A DNA stretch of 30,695 nt from Discostella pseudostelligera (GCA_036940085.1 JALLBK010000165.1:1-30695); one strand, 5' to 3'; positions 9,485-21,591 are shown, counted from the first letter of the stretch. A program made the numbers and translations. The notes: generated from the sequence alone by a model not told the origin.

Positions 9485-10628
9485 GATTACTTCGACGGTG
9501 ATGGAAGAATGAAAAAGGAGGATAGGATAGCAGATGGAAGTGAACAGTGATGGCCAATGGTATGTTCGACGATCGACGATTGCAATTGTTTGGCTCAGAT
9601 CTCAGATTGCGAGGATTTATGAGCAGTTCACTTCTCGCCTACAACCACAACGTGGACTGGCCCATGCAAATAATGCGTGGTAGGAGTATCATGGGATAGG
9701 GTTCGGATTTCATGGTTGTCAACCCGATCCGAACACTTTCCTCGCTGTCGCGTCGTCGTCGCTGGGGGCTGTTGACTCCCCGCCATTTTTCCGCCACAAT
9801 GTTCTTCCCGCCATTTTATCCACAATATCCTTCGCCAAAAATCTGTATTATTCGCCAAATTTTCCTCCCGCTTTTCGCGATGCCAAGCAACAAACCTCAA
9901 CCAACAATGGTACTCCTCTAGTATGGTACTACTATCGGCGGCGGCAACTGCTATGCCGACATCCTCCATGATGTCGATGACCGTCGACGCCTCTTCTATC
10001 CATCTCGTCGCAACGTAATTAATGGCTTCTTTGCAGGCGCCCGAGAATGAATTTAATGATGTGCGTCGTGAACATGATAACATTAGATATGGTTACGGAT
10101 GAGCTGAGGCTGCTGAGGCTACGTAGCGACAACAGCGTGCATGTCGACAACTGCTAAAGACACATCATGGCATACGGTGTCCGCACTCGACGTAAAACAC
10201 GACGATCGATTCGCAGCATGCAGCGGCAGCGATCACGTGAAGATGGCTATGGTGAAGTTTAGATAGCAAATGGCGACGGACTGGTAATAACGCAGCAAAT
10301 CACCAATTGTGCCAGAGTGGGGATAGAGAGAGCAAGTGGTATTTGCGAGGGAGAGATGCACATGACATTCAGGGACACAAGTGCGTGATGAGTTCACCGT
10401 TACATCACTTGCACTGTAAAAAAATTGGACATGATGGCATGCATAATATTGTGGACCGCCTCTCGGACAATCCACTTGGAGAGAGATACAAAATAATGCA
10501 GTGCTCCAACACATGAAAGAAACACTGCGGTTGGGGTCTTGCATGCCGTGTGGCAGAGGGCAGATGCATTTGAGGTAATTCTCGCATCATTTTTATCAAG
10601 TTTGCTGAGCAGGTCTTACCTTGATAAT
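9485..10628. promoter_or_regulatory. Long divergent intergenic region with clustered CCCGCC/TTCGCC elements
   Basis: About 1.1 kb between the B12D-like gene (-) and the M6 protease (+). Between 9778 and 9880 there is a dense group of E2F-like elements: CCCGCCATTTT at 9778 and again at 9808, TTCGCCAAA at 9831 and 9851, and CTCCCGCTTTTCGCGA at 9865. A 151-codon open frame on minus (9628-10083) crosses this cluster but has no recognisable domain. Homology between the two M6 copies begins only at about 10595. Confidence 0.45.
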
Positions 10629-12401
10629 ATGGTGGCATTCAGCCAATGGGCCCATCGTCCCGGCCGCGGTGGCAAGGTCTTATTCCTTCTTCTGATGAGT
10701 GCAAGCACCTCATTGGCACGATCGCGACCCATGACGATGATGCCGCCTAACCCCAACTCATACGTCCAGACGAACAAGGATGGTTCTGTAACCCCTCCAC
10801 TGTTCCTCCGAGGAAGTTGGGATAGGGGCGGAGCTGTCGAAGTAACAGAAGAGGGATACACTGTATCCAAAGTTCATGGCAACTACATGTACATGGAGTT
10901 TGACTCGACCACTGGTACGATGGTCTCAAGTGGATTGGTGGCAGGAGAAGACGATCCGAAGACTGCGACAAGCGAAACAAGCGGAATGATGCTAACGACA
11001 AATGAGCATGTGCAGCTCCCAGCCTATGACGAGCAGATGCAGGAAAGCATCATGATTTCAGAAACTGATGACATGAACGAGGTGGTTCCTATTGGTCAAA
11101 GTGCTCAGGAATGGGTTGGCACCAAGAAAAATCTCATGATTCCAATGAAATTTGCAAATCACGTCGATCGTAAGGTTCCCACCATCGAAGAACTCACCAT
11201 CCTTATGAACAATGAAGGTCCCGACGACAAGATTTGCCCCACTGGCTCAGTCAGGGATGTGTTTTTGGCTTCCTCGTACAATCGGCTGATCCTGGACACC
11301 ATTTTCGCGCCGTGGGTGACGCTTCCAAATACGGAGGCATATTATGCCGATGGTACAAGCGGTGATACCGCCAGGACTCATGAAATGATTAAATATGCTC
11401 TCGATGCATTGGACGACGCAAATTTTAACTTTGATGAGTTCGACACAGGCAATGATGGCTTCATTGATGCCATTGGTTTTCTTCATTCCGGATATGGAGC
11501 CGAGTGGGGAGGTACAGTTGCGGACGGCGCTTATTACCAAGATCGAATTTGGTCACACAAATGGACTCTCTGGTCACTTCAGGGTGGGAAATGGACAAGC
11601 GACAGTGGAAAGTCGGTGGTCGATTACCACATCAGCCCTTCTCTTTGGGGTACCTCTGGCAATGCTATTGGTAGGATCGGAGTTATTGCTCATGAGACGA
11701 TTCATTTCTTTGGAATGCCTGACTTGTACGACGGATCAGGAGGAGAGGGAATCGGTAGTTTTTGCTTATTGGCCAACATTTGGGGCTTTGATGGCAGCCA
11801 GTATTATCCGCCTCACCTCAGTGCTTGGGGCAAACTACAGATGGATTGGGTGAACCCGATAGTCATCTCAACTTCTGGATTATATTCTGCTCGCAACGCA
11901 TGCGGGTTCCAAGATATTTTCCTCATCGGTAGGAACTTTGCCACTGGAGAGTATTTGCTTATTGAGAATAGTCAACGGTGCAACTTTGATGTAAAAATAC
12001 CAGGTCCTGGATTGGCTATTTACCATATTGATGACTCCGCTGATTTCACCACAGAAGGGTATCCAGGTCAAAAAGGTTGGCCAACGAATGGAAAGCACTA
12101 TCGAGTTGCTCTCCTTCAGGCTGATGGAGATTACGACTTGGAGCATGGGGGAAACCGAGGCGACAGCACAGATTTGTTTTCCAGTGCAACTGCGACACGC
12201 ATTTCTAACTCAGGTATTTCAACTGGACTCCTGCACCCAAACACTAAAGGTTACCAGGGCGGAATTATTCGTGACACAGGGATCATCATCAGCAGTATCA
12301 GTGCTTCTGGAGACACCATGACATTCAACTTAAACTTCAACGACTTCGCGAGGCCAACGGCTAAGCCAACTAAAACGAAAAGAAAGAAGCCGACTAGGTG
12401 A
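10629..12401 (+). CDS. Secreted M6-family zinc metalloprotease (intact copy)
   Basis: A 590-residue single-exon protein of the M6 (immune-inhibitor-A-like) peptidase family, expected to cleave extracellular proteins. The chosen ATG gives a signal peptide with hydrophobic core KVLFLLLMSASTSLA. An in-frame ATG at 10539 would add 30 residues. Alignment with the pseudogene copy at 21592-23566 runs slightly upstream of 10629 (LSRSYL here, LSKSYL there), so the start is not certain. The catalytic zinc motif is HETIHFFGMPD (His355, Glu356, His359, Asp365), matching HExxHxxGxxD. Before it come the family features FDTGNDGFIDAIGFLHSG and RIWSHKW. A beta-rich C-terminal domain follows (GDTMTFNLNF), ending in a basic PTAKPTKTKRKKPTR tail. 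The inverted paralogue about 9 kb downstream is disabled, so this is the functional copy. Confidence 0.88.
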   Translation: MVAFSQWAHRPGRGGKVLFLLLMSASTSLARSRPMTMMPPNPNSYVQTNKDGSVTPPLFLRGSWDRGGAVEVTEEGYTVSKVHGNYMYMEFDSTTGTMVSSGLVAGEDDPKTATSETSGMMLTTNEHVQLPAYDEQMQESIMISETDDMNEVVPIGQSAQEWVGTKKNLMIPMKFANHVDRKVPTIEELTILMNNEGPDDKICPTGSVRDVFLASSYNRLILDTIFAPWVTLPNTEAYYADGTSGDTARTHEMIKYALDALDDANFNFDEFDTGNDGFIDAIGFLHSGYGAEWGGTVADGAYYQDRIWSHKWTLWSLQGGKWTSDSGKSVVDYHISPSLWGTSGNAIGRIGVIAHETIHFFGMPDLYDGSGGEGIGSFCLLANIWGFDGSQYYPPHLSAWGKLQMDWVNPIVISTSGLYSARNACGFQDIFLIGRNFATGEYLLIENSQRCNFDVKIPGPGLAIYHIDDSADFTTEGYPGQKGWPTNGKHYRVALLQADGDYDLEHGGNRGDSTDLFSSATATRISNSGISTGLLHPNTKGYQGGIIRDTGIIISSISASGDTMTFNLNFNDFARPTAKPTKTKRKKPTR

Positions 12402-12678
12402 AGTCTCGCAGCACTGGCCAGCATGCAGTGCCACCAATTCCAGATCTTCTCAGAGGTTACCAAGCGTGGTTCAATATTGATGGCGAGAATGAAATATTCC
12501 TAATAATTAGCACAGGTTTCGCCATTAGTCTTTCTCAGATTACTACTCCAATCCCAGGCTCCAAGCTCACCCTCACCACCGCGTATCTGCTTATGTCCTC
12601 AAAGCGACGATACACAATGATCGTAGTTGCATAGAGTTTCACGTCAACGAGATATAATAAATACTCAACCATCATCTA
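12402..12678. other. Convergent 3' spacer
   Basis: A 277-bp spacer between the stop of the M6 protease (+) and the stop of the mitochondrial carrier (-). Short open frames on both strands lack any recognisable feature. Probably 3' untranslated sequence. Confidence 0.5.
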
Positions 12679-14705
12679 TCAAAACATGCCATACTTCTCC
12701 ATCCGGGACGAAACAGCCTCATACGTCATGAAGGTAATCGCCTGACCCGGCATAATACGCATTAGTCGTGGCGTAATACCCTTCCATAGGGCGGGTGTAC
12801 CCTCCTCTTTGGCGATGACAATGCAAGATTGCAATAGACTTTTGTACTGTTTTGTTGCGCAGAGCAGTCAAAGAGATGAGCATCATCGTCAAATACTATG
12901 AGGCACGACACATATTGTACAGTAACAATGCACATCCGCAGAGCACTAATGTTGAGCGTACCTTTGGTTCTTTCCCCGGGATGATGACTTGCTTTTGCAT
13001 ACGCGTCTTGACCACATCTGTCGTCGTCGTTGTCGTTGGTGTTGTTTCCGAAATCAAAAAGTGAGAGCAAATGAATGGCATGAGATGAAGAGTAGTGTGG
13101 AACGATCGGAAGATGCCATCAACATCCCTCGATGGCACCACAACATCCGAGAGCATTCAACACTAATGGTTCCTTCCAAAACGCACCTAATGGATTGTTC
13201 GCCAACGGTCCCATCCCACCACTCAATCCACCCAGCAACAAACTTTGCCAATGATCCAATTCCACCGCCATTCCAGTACTACCACCCATCTTCTCTTCCT
13301 CCCTCTTCGTCTTCCAAGCCAACACCTGCTTCTTACTCCAATTATACGCCGTGAAATTCACGGCCTGATTGCATCCCTGTCGCAACATGGTCGGTACCAC
13401 ACCCTTGTACAACGCACTCACTCCCTCCTCTTTCGCCACCAGCATGGCGGTTTGTAATACATTCTTGTATTTGGCATGAGTACGTTGACTAGGATCCATA
13501 AGTGAGTGATATTGAGATTGCATTCGAATTTTGCATACTTCGGCGGGTGTGACCACGAGAATGGCCTCGGTGAGACCAGAGAGGAGACCGGCGATGAAGG
13601 TGACTGTTTGGGAGGGTGGTGCCTTGTTGGTCAAAGTAGCAGCACCGGACGACGATGTAGTGGAGGAGGAATTGTAGTATCGATTGGACCAATCACCCAA
13701 AACATCTCGATAGTATTCAAAACTAACAAACCGAATGGCCATTTTGGGAATGATACCCGTGTACACGGCAGTCAAACCCTTGTACAATGCCAATGGTCCC
13801 TCACGTTGGATGATGCGACGGGCAGTACCAAATGGACCAAGTGGGGCGACGACGGTATTTCCACCGGTGGTCGTTGTTGCAGCTGCAGCAGCTGCCGAAG
13901 CAGCAGTGGAGGTAGTTGTGGTTGCCACCACAGGTGTTGTCGATAATGGTACAATCCGCTGCTGCCATCCCACATCATGCAATGCATTTGGAATAGATCG
14001 TGCTGTCGTCGTTGCTGCTGCTGTCGTTGATGTAGTTCCCGAAGAAGCAATGGATGGTTTCACTCGTACAGTGGTGTTGGGTGGAACGGCACTGGGAACC
14101 TTGACCTTTGTAGTCGTGGTGGCAAGCTTACCCTCTCCTCCTCCGCTTGAAGCAGCATCAGCAGTAGTGCGATGGAGAGCACCACCACTTCCTTTCCCAG
14201 CCACATCTCGCATACTACTCATACTGCTACTCCCCAAGGCACGTCCTTTCAATGTATTCTGACGACGTAATTGCATCCGTGTTTTGATCGTATCGAGTGG
14301 ATGACAGATGGAGGACTCGACAAATCCAGCAGTACCACCCGCGATAAGATGTTGAATGGGTGGTTTCTTCTTTGGTGGTTGTGATGCTGAGGATGATGGT
14401 GCATCACTGCCGCTGGTGCTAGTTTTGGAGTTGTTGTTGATGATGGATGTGGATGAATCTTCCTTGATGCTACTGGAAGTGGAAGAAGTCGAGGTGGCCA
14501 TCATGTTGTTGTTCTTGATATAGTGTTCTGCATCGATGGCACTGCTGTTGCTAGGGTTCGCAGATAAAGTCATGATTGTTGTGGTAGTGTTCGATATTGT
14601 GATATTCGACGAAGGTGTTGTCCCGCGCTTTGATATCTCCCTCCACTTGGATCTTGGATTTATTTGCTCAATTCTCCAATCTCTCTCTCTCTCGTGCACT
14701 CTCAA
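12679..14705 (-). CDS. Mitochondrial carrier, succinate/fumarate (SFC1/ACR1) type
   Basis: Inner-membrane carrier with three exons: 14705-13187, 13017-12962 and 12846-12679. The introns (13018-13186 and 12847-12961) start GTGCGT and GTACGC and both end CAG. The spliced length is 1743 bp, 580 residues, in frame. Without splicing the first exon runs on into a meaningless tail ending at 13119. Three PX[DE]XX[KR] signatures are present: PLDTIKTR (136), PAEVCKIR (387) and PLDVVKTR (505). ALYKGLTAV, GIIPKMAIRF, EEGVSALYKGV and the final GITPRLMRIMPGQAITF strongly resemble the yeast succinate-fumarate carrier, which exchanges these acids across the inner membrane for gluconeogenic use of C2 units. 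Unusual features are a Ser/Thr-rich N-terminal extension of about 115 residues and a roughly 140-residue Thr/Ala/Ser insertion (about 150-288) in the first matrix loop. Met45 (14573) may be the real start, because the sequence before it overlaps a CT-rich leader. Confidence 0.88.
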
Positions 14706-15500
14706 ACCTCTCTCGAGCTGAATGATTAGTTGCTGTCACTGATGACTCTGCTGCGGATGCTGACTGATGATGATGGTGGGTATAGGTGATGAAGTTTGAT
14801 GGTAACTCTGCGCCACCCTGCCTGCTGCCTGTCGTAGATAGTAACACTTGCTGCTCTTAGTTGCTATTTTGCCACACTGCCCTCTCTCCCGCTGCTCACA
14901 ATCTAGAGCTGCCCTATCGCCGACGATTGAGCGCTCACTAACGAACCACGACGTCAATGAATGTCACCGTTGTCAACCCTCTCCCTCCCTCTATGCTCTA
15001 CGCCTCCCTATGACCTATGCGATACACTGTGATTTGCTTGAGCAACGACGACGACGACGACGATGCCAAAATACCCCCCGCCTAAAATAATGATACAACT
15101 ACGTATCTGGTACGATGGCGATGGAGATCACAGCAGGTAGGAGGAGGAGGAGAGAGCGCCTTGAAAAATGTTGACGAGGATGGTGTGTAGATGTAGATGA
15201 TGATGTCGACGACGATGCACACGGGGAGAGGTCGGCAACCAGTACTCTTTTATGTGTTGCGATAGTGTGTTGTCGATCAATCAAATGAAAATGAGTGGCA
15301 GCAGGGCCAATGATGGTGACGATGACGAGTGGAATGGGGGTTTTAGTTGTCAATGATGTCCCACCTCCCTCCTTCCCCTCCGCGACCGCCTACGATAATA
15401 ATATGACAGCCTACGAACGCCCGCTTGTTGTCGATGGGCGGCATCAATGACGCCAAAGCCAAAGATGTGGGCAACTCGTTTTTTGGCGAGAGAGACGGGA

Positions 15501-15561
<61 letters not shown>

Positions 15562-15861
15562 GCAAGGGAGAAAGATCTTGCTTGCTTCGACAGACAGATG
15601 ATAGCAGCGATGAGCCCCGTCGACTGCCAGACTGGATTTTTGCGTCACCGTCGAATCTTTAATCTTTGCCACCTGTGTTGTTAATTATTTCTTTTCACTT
15701 ACAAAATACGTTAAGTATCTTTCTGAATTTCAATGTAGCCAGCGAGTCTCCCTCATCGACTTCGCCCACCATGACGGACGGACCATGGCCATGGCCATTA
15801 CCGCCGCCGCCGCCCCTGCCAAAGATCTTTCTGATGCACCACGACGACGACGACGACAACC
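14706..15861. promoter_or_regulatory. Divergent promoter region between mitochondrial carrier and GCN5
   Basis: About 1.16 kb between two genes transcribed apart. It holds a long GA microsatellite (15504-15558), a GAC tract at about 15047-15062 and a short upstream open frame (15771-15875) that overlaps the GCN5 start. Open frames over the GA run are repeat artefacts. No further gene is supported. Confidence 0.5.
15504..15558. repeat. (GA)n microsatellite, about 27 units
   Basis: An uninterrupted GA dinucleotide run of 55 bp sits in the shared upstream region of the mitochondrial carrier and GCN5 genes. It is likely length-polymorphic. GA tracts can act as promoter elements in other eukaryotes, but nothing here shows that directly. 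Confidence 0.95.

Positions 15862-15875
<14 letters not shown>
15771..15875 (+). other. Possible upstream open reading frame overlapping the GCN5 start
   Basis: ATG at 15771 in a good context (CCACCATGAC) opens a 34-codon frame that stops at 15875, 14 bases past the GCN5 ATG at 15862 and in a different frame. If the transcript starts upstream, this would reduce GCN5 translation. The peptide is proline- and aspartate-rich and is not proposed as a functional protein. Confidence 0.3.
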
Positions 15876-17924
<2,049 letters not shown>

Positions 17925-18101
17925 AAATAGAAAGGTACATGAGAATATTCCTCGCTGAGATTGGTTGCGAAGGAGGATGGGTGTGGGTGTGGATGGATAT
18001 ATGGGGTCATGAATAATTACAGACATCCGCAGAGAGTGAAAAGGGCATCATTACATAATATTACAAGTTCATGTTAGCATTCATTGCACATCCAACAACA
18101 C
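17925..18101. other. Short convergent 3' spacer
   Basis: A 177-bp spacer between the stop of GCN5 (+) and the stop of the sulfotransferase-like gene (-). Nothing else is visible. Confidence 0.5.
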
Positions 18102-19856
18102 TTAAGGCACCATCAATTCGTTGCTAAAGCAATTATGAAACATGCTTAATAGCTGCTCTTCCTCTTTGCAATACATCATTGGTTCATCCTCCTCGCCGAT
18201 CACCGCCGCCGTTATATTTGTTCCTTCCTCATCAATCGGGAGATCCATTTGCTGCTCCATTCCCTTCTTTCGTCTCATCTTTCTTCTCATCTTTCTTCTC
18301 CCTTCATGTTGTACTGCCTCTGTCTCCTCCTCCACTATCACCGCAACATCTCCTTCAGTCTCATTAGTCACCGTCTTCTTATTCTTCTTCCTTTTCCTTC
18401 CACTATTATCTTTGAACCGCTTCTCCAATCCTGGCAATGTTGGTATACCGTACATTTCCGATAACAATTGCATTGTTGAGTGTAACTCCGAATGTTGGTA
18501 GAGTAAAAATAGATGATGTTCCTCTCCTTCCTCGACATCGTCTCCTTCCTCATTATTTCTGTTGCCATTCATTCTCTTCTTCCGACGCATCTTCTTCCAA
18601 TACTCCAATCGTTGCACCACACTCTTCCAAACATTCTTCATCCGTATCTTGCTATTTTGGCGTATATCTAATTCCATATTGTCACGTTTGCAATTATTCA
18701 TCAACAAAGACTTGACACGATCACAACCTTCCTCTTCGGCACGAGAATATTGTTGTCGTAATGCACTTAATACCCATTGGTCGTAGTTACGAAAGGGAAA
18801 AGTATGGATGAATAGTGTGTTTGGATATTTTTGCATTGTTGGTGGTAGGGTTGTGTTTTCTGTGAAGGTGGTTTGCTTTCTACGGTCGTCGGTGGCTGAG
18901 GATGGGAAGAATAGAACATTATTGGTACAAAAATGATGCGTTTTACTGCACTCTTGCACCAAACTAAAGAAGATTGTTTCATCAGAATAGCCCGGTGGGG
19001 AATGATGTCGTAATTCGGATGGAGATTGTGTAGCATTGCATGTTAAATTTAGGTTTTTGGTGCAGGCTCTTCGTAATGTAGTCGAACCAGTTTTGGGTGA
19101 GGCATGTAGGACGATGAGTGTTCGTAGTGTTGTTGATGATGTTGATGATGAAGATGCTGCTGATGATTGTGTTTCCGATAACGATGGTAATGATGACGAT
19201 GCAAATGGCAACGACGGTATTAATTTGGTTCCTGCATCTATACCAGCGATTTCACTGCCCCCAAGGTAATCCTCCAAGTTAGACGGAAAGAGATCATGAT
19301 AATTGGTCGTTCGATTCCATGATTGAGATAGATGTTCCCAAGTGATATGTGCAAATTCGTAGGATGTTGATGCAGAGAATGTCGATGCATTGTTATTAGT
19401 TGTCGTGGACTGGGATGATGTTATTGATATTATTGATGTGGATGGCCGAAGGAGGTAGATTGGCAATGAAGAATCATCATTGTAATTGACATTGTCCTCG
19501 CCGCCAAGCTCCTCCTGCTGCTGTACTTGTACTGCACTTGTCATCATTGATGACGATGATGCAGGCAATCTATCCACAGTGTGAGAATATTGAATGTCAA
19601 TATCCCGTTTTCGTTCCCCACCACCATTCCTAACTGAAGTTGCATAGACGACAAGTCCAATGATAATGCCAAGCATCATGGTGCACCGTCCTCTCCGACG
19701 ACGGGGAGGTCGATGCCTCGATGATGAAGAGTGCTGCCATTGCCATTGCTCATGTCGTCGCGAAGGCGAAGGTGCTCCTGCAGCTGCAACAGGCGAGCGA
19801 GAAGAAGGATGGCGATTAATGAAGTTGTTGTTGGTTGGTAGTGGTAGTGCCATCAC
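18102..19856 (-). CDS. Sulfotransferase-like type II membrane protein
   Basis: A 584-residue single-exon protein. An Arg-rich cytosolic tail (RHRPPRRRRGR) precedes one membrane anchor at about residues 59-74 (TMMLGIIIGLVVYATSV), a layout typical of Golgi type II enzymes. The luminal part begins with a Ser/Thr-rich stem. Residues 247-262 (LIVLHASPKTGSTTLR) match the 5'-phosphosulfate-binding loop of PAPS-dependent sulfotransferases, and FPFRNYDQWVLSAL (353-366) resembles the 3'-phosphate-binding motif (R356, S364). Together they suggest transfer of sulfate from PAPS to a glycan. N-glycosylation sites (NRT, NLT, NAT, NTT, NIT) fit a luminal location. The C-terminal third carries highly basic runs (RRKMRRKMRRKKG) unusual for a Golgi enzyme. 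Substrate is unknown; a P-loop protein of another type is the alternative. Confidence 0.6.
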   Translation of the reverse strand: MMALPLPTNNNFINRHPSSRSPVAAAGAPSPSRRHEQWQWQHSSSSRHRPPRRRRGRCTMMLGIIIGLVVYATSVRNGGGERKRDIDIQYSHTVDRLPASSSSMMTSAVQVQQQEELGGEDNVNYNDDSSLPIYLLRPSTSIISITSSQSTTTNNNASTFSASTSYEFAHITWEHLSQSWNRTTNYHDLFPSNLEDYLGGSEIAGIDAGTKLIPSLPFASSSLPSLSETQSSAASSSSTSSTTLRTLIVLHASPKTGSTTLRRACTKNLNLTCNATQSPSELRHHSPPGYSDETIFFSLVQECSKTHHFCTNNVLFFPSSATDDRRKQTTFTENTTLPPTMQKYPNTLFIHTFPFRNYDQWVLSALRQQYSRAEEEGCDRVKSLLMNNCKRDNMELDIRQNSKIRMKNVWKSVVQRLEYWKKMRRKKRMNGNRNNEEGDDVEEGEEHHLFLLYQHSELHSTMQLLSEMYGIPTLPGLEKRFKDNSGRKRKKNKKTVTNETEGDVAVIVEEETEAVQHEGRRKMRRKMRRKKGMEQQMDLPIDEEGTNITAAVIGEEDEPMMYCKEEEQLLSMFHNCFSNELMVP

Positions 19857-20386
19857 AGTAGTAATAGTTATCCTCGTCCATGCCGTCGCTTGCGCTTGCT
19901 ATTATTATTTACTCGAGTATTATTTATTGGTGAAATAATGAGAAGGGGTGGGAAGTGAGTTCATTGTAACACTCCCTTACCTATCTATCCACATAAAGTG
20001 AACACAAAAGTACCGTATTACAACATTTCTAGCTAAATATCCTAAATACTGTTACCAATGTTACATCATGCACTTTGTGGTTCTACGTGGAGGAACACTA
20101 TTAAATATACATACTAACTCCGACGTGGAACATGACGAGCTAATTTTAAAATTAAATTTAAAATGTGAAAAAGATACTTAACAGGTGCAAAATGTTACTC
20201 AACGATGTTTATGGCGGGAAGGCTCGCTTCGTCATGCTCACTGCCACGTGGAAGATGAGGGTGGTGCACCGTCGACAATCGACCACGTCGGTGACCATGA
20301 CGACGATGCCGACCACCAGACAAGGATTATCTAGAATGACACCCTACCCATCGTCATCATCACGGGTACGACGCTCGCATTCACTC
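19857..20386. promoter_or_regulatory. Divergent promoter region between sulfotransferase-like and GNAT genes
   Basis: The region is AT-rich near 20030-20165. It contains ACGTGG cores at 20095 and 20123, an E2F-like GGCGGGAA at 20213-20220 and a G-box CACGTGGAAGA at 20245. The frame upstream of the GNAT Met at 20387 is open back to 20165, but these promoter-like elements lie inside it. I therefore treat it as regulatory or leader sequence. Confidence 0.45.
20245..20250. promoter_or_regulatory. G-box CACGTG upstream of the GNAT gene
   Basis: The CACGTG core is followed by GAAGA, the same extended form seen upstream of the TXNDC9 gene and the amino acid transporter. G-boxes are bound by bHLH and bZIP factors. 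It lies 137 bp before the proposed start codon. Confidence 0.4.
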
Positions 20387-21136
20387 ATGACGTCGCCGCT
20401 GGTTCAAACGATTCTACTCGTATTATTGATGCAGCCGACGTCGCCAGCTCATTGCTTCTCCTTGCAACCCGCCAACACTAACAGCATCCTCCGCCGCACC
20501 AGCCGTAGCACTTCCGCTCTTTTTACTACCACAACAATCACCATCCCATCATCCATCACCGGGCAGCAACTAACTTCAACTCAGCAGAAGCAATATCAGC
20601 ATAAAGTAACCATACGACAAGCATCCCTTCCCAACGACCTATCTGCCATCCAATCCTGTCGTCGCTCTGCCTATCCTAATAAAAACATCGATACCTTACT
20701 AAGCGCAGCCAAATCATTCTGTAATGCAGATCAGATCCAACGACCGGGATATGTATGCTTCATTGCTACGACGACTACTATTAAAGATACTACCACCACA
20801 AGCACTAACAGCAATGCAGCAGCTGAAGGAGGAGAAGTCGTATTAGGTACCGCCGACTACAATACCAATACAGGAGTAGTGAATAATGTCTATGTACGAG
20901 AATATGCTCGCAAAAATGGATTGGCGGAATTGATGATGCAGGAAGTGGAGTCGTACCACATCAATAGTAACGGGGAGAAACGTCGACCATTGAAGCTAAC
21001 TGTATCCAGTTCCAACATACCAGCCATATCACTCTACAAAAAGATGGGATTTGAAGCCAGGGGTGCCAATGGACTATTGGATGGATTGTCGAGTGCTATG
21101 CCAATGTTTAATTTTTTAATGGAGATGGAGAAATAG
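20387..21136 (+). CDS. GNAT-family N-acetyltransferase with organelle-type presequence
   Basis: With the start at 20387 the protein has 249 residues. It begins with a signal-peptide-like segment (MTSPLVQTILLVLLMQ) followed by AHCFSLQ, which could act as a variant Phe-type plastid cleavage site, and then an Arg/Ser-rich stretch like a transit peptide. The GNAT fold is visible in the second half. VVNNVYVREYARKNGLAELM (about 164-183) holds beta-4 and the acetyl-CoA loop in variant form (RKNGLA). LTVSSSNIPAISLYKKMGF (about 204-222) is motif B, as in RimI-like enzymes. The substrate could be a protein N-terminus, lysine or small amine and cannot be told. A longer frame from 20165 would add 74 residues and hide the signal peptide, so I prefer 20387. 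A Thr/Asn-rich loop (about 127-146) interrupts the core. Confidence 0.72.
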   Translation: MTSPLVQTILLVLLMQPTSPAHCFSLQPANTNSILRRTSRSTSALFTTTTITIPSSITGQQLTSTQQKQYQHKVTIRQASLPNDLSAIQSCRRSAYPNKNIDTLLSAAKSFCNADQIQRPGYVCFIATTTTIKDTTTTSTNSNAAAEGGEVVLGTADYNTNTGVVNNVYVREYARKNGLAELMMQEVESYHINSNGEKRRPLKLTVSSSNIPAISLYKKMGFEARGANGLLDGLSSAMPMFNFLMEMEK

Positions 21137-21591
21137 AAATATGAATATTGGTGCCTCCACAATGATGAATGTAACTGCTACAATATGAATGCAACAACGC
21201 TACTACCTATCTACAACCTGCTACTCGAACACTGGAGAAGAGCACACATTCCTCGCGGTTTTGCATGACGAAGCGATGGGTTTTTGTGCCGGCCAAGGAG
21301 GAGGGGGATGGCACGAATTAACAGGTGGTCGACAGTCGATGCTATCGTTGTTGGCGAGAAACCTTTGCTAATTGTAAGGATTATGAATATATATTTCATT
21401 CTCCGCCATCCATATTGAATACATGCCCGATACTCATGAAGTTAAGATTTCAATTCGTATTACTATTTTGTTATCTGAGCTTACTGTACATAGTAGCCAT
21501 CGGAGCAGATATCAGAAACATTCTAGAGCTCACCCTCACATGACCCTCACCGTCGGTCGCTGTCATTTTGTCAACCGCCATCAATTCTGCC
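21137..21591. other. Convergent 3' spacer next to the M6 pseudogene
   Basis: 455 bp between the GNAT stop and the 3' end of the protease pseudogene. Short open frames on plus (21189-21371, 21325-21543) show no domain. No repeat or RNA gene was recognised. Confidence 0.5.

Noticed and set aside
9628..10083. 151-codon minus-strand open frame
   Set aside because: No recognisable domain, and it spans a cluster of promoter-like elements. It could be a small lineage-specific gene, but nothing in the sequence supports that.
13119..13186. Unspliced C-terminus of the mitochondrial carrier
   Set aside because: The tail after NNPL is not carrier-like. A donor at 13186 and downstream exons supply the conserved third repeat.
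15343..15684. Open frames across the GA microsatellite (poly-Ser/Leu or Arg/Glu peptides)
   Set aside because: They are produced by the dinucleotide repeat, which is open in most frames on both strands.
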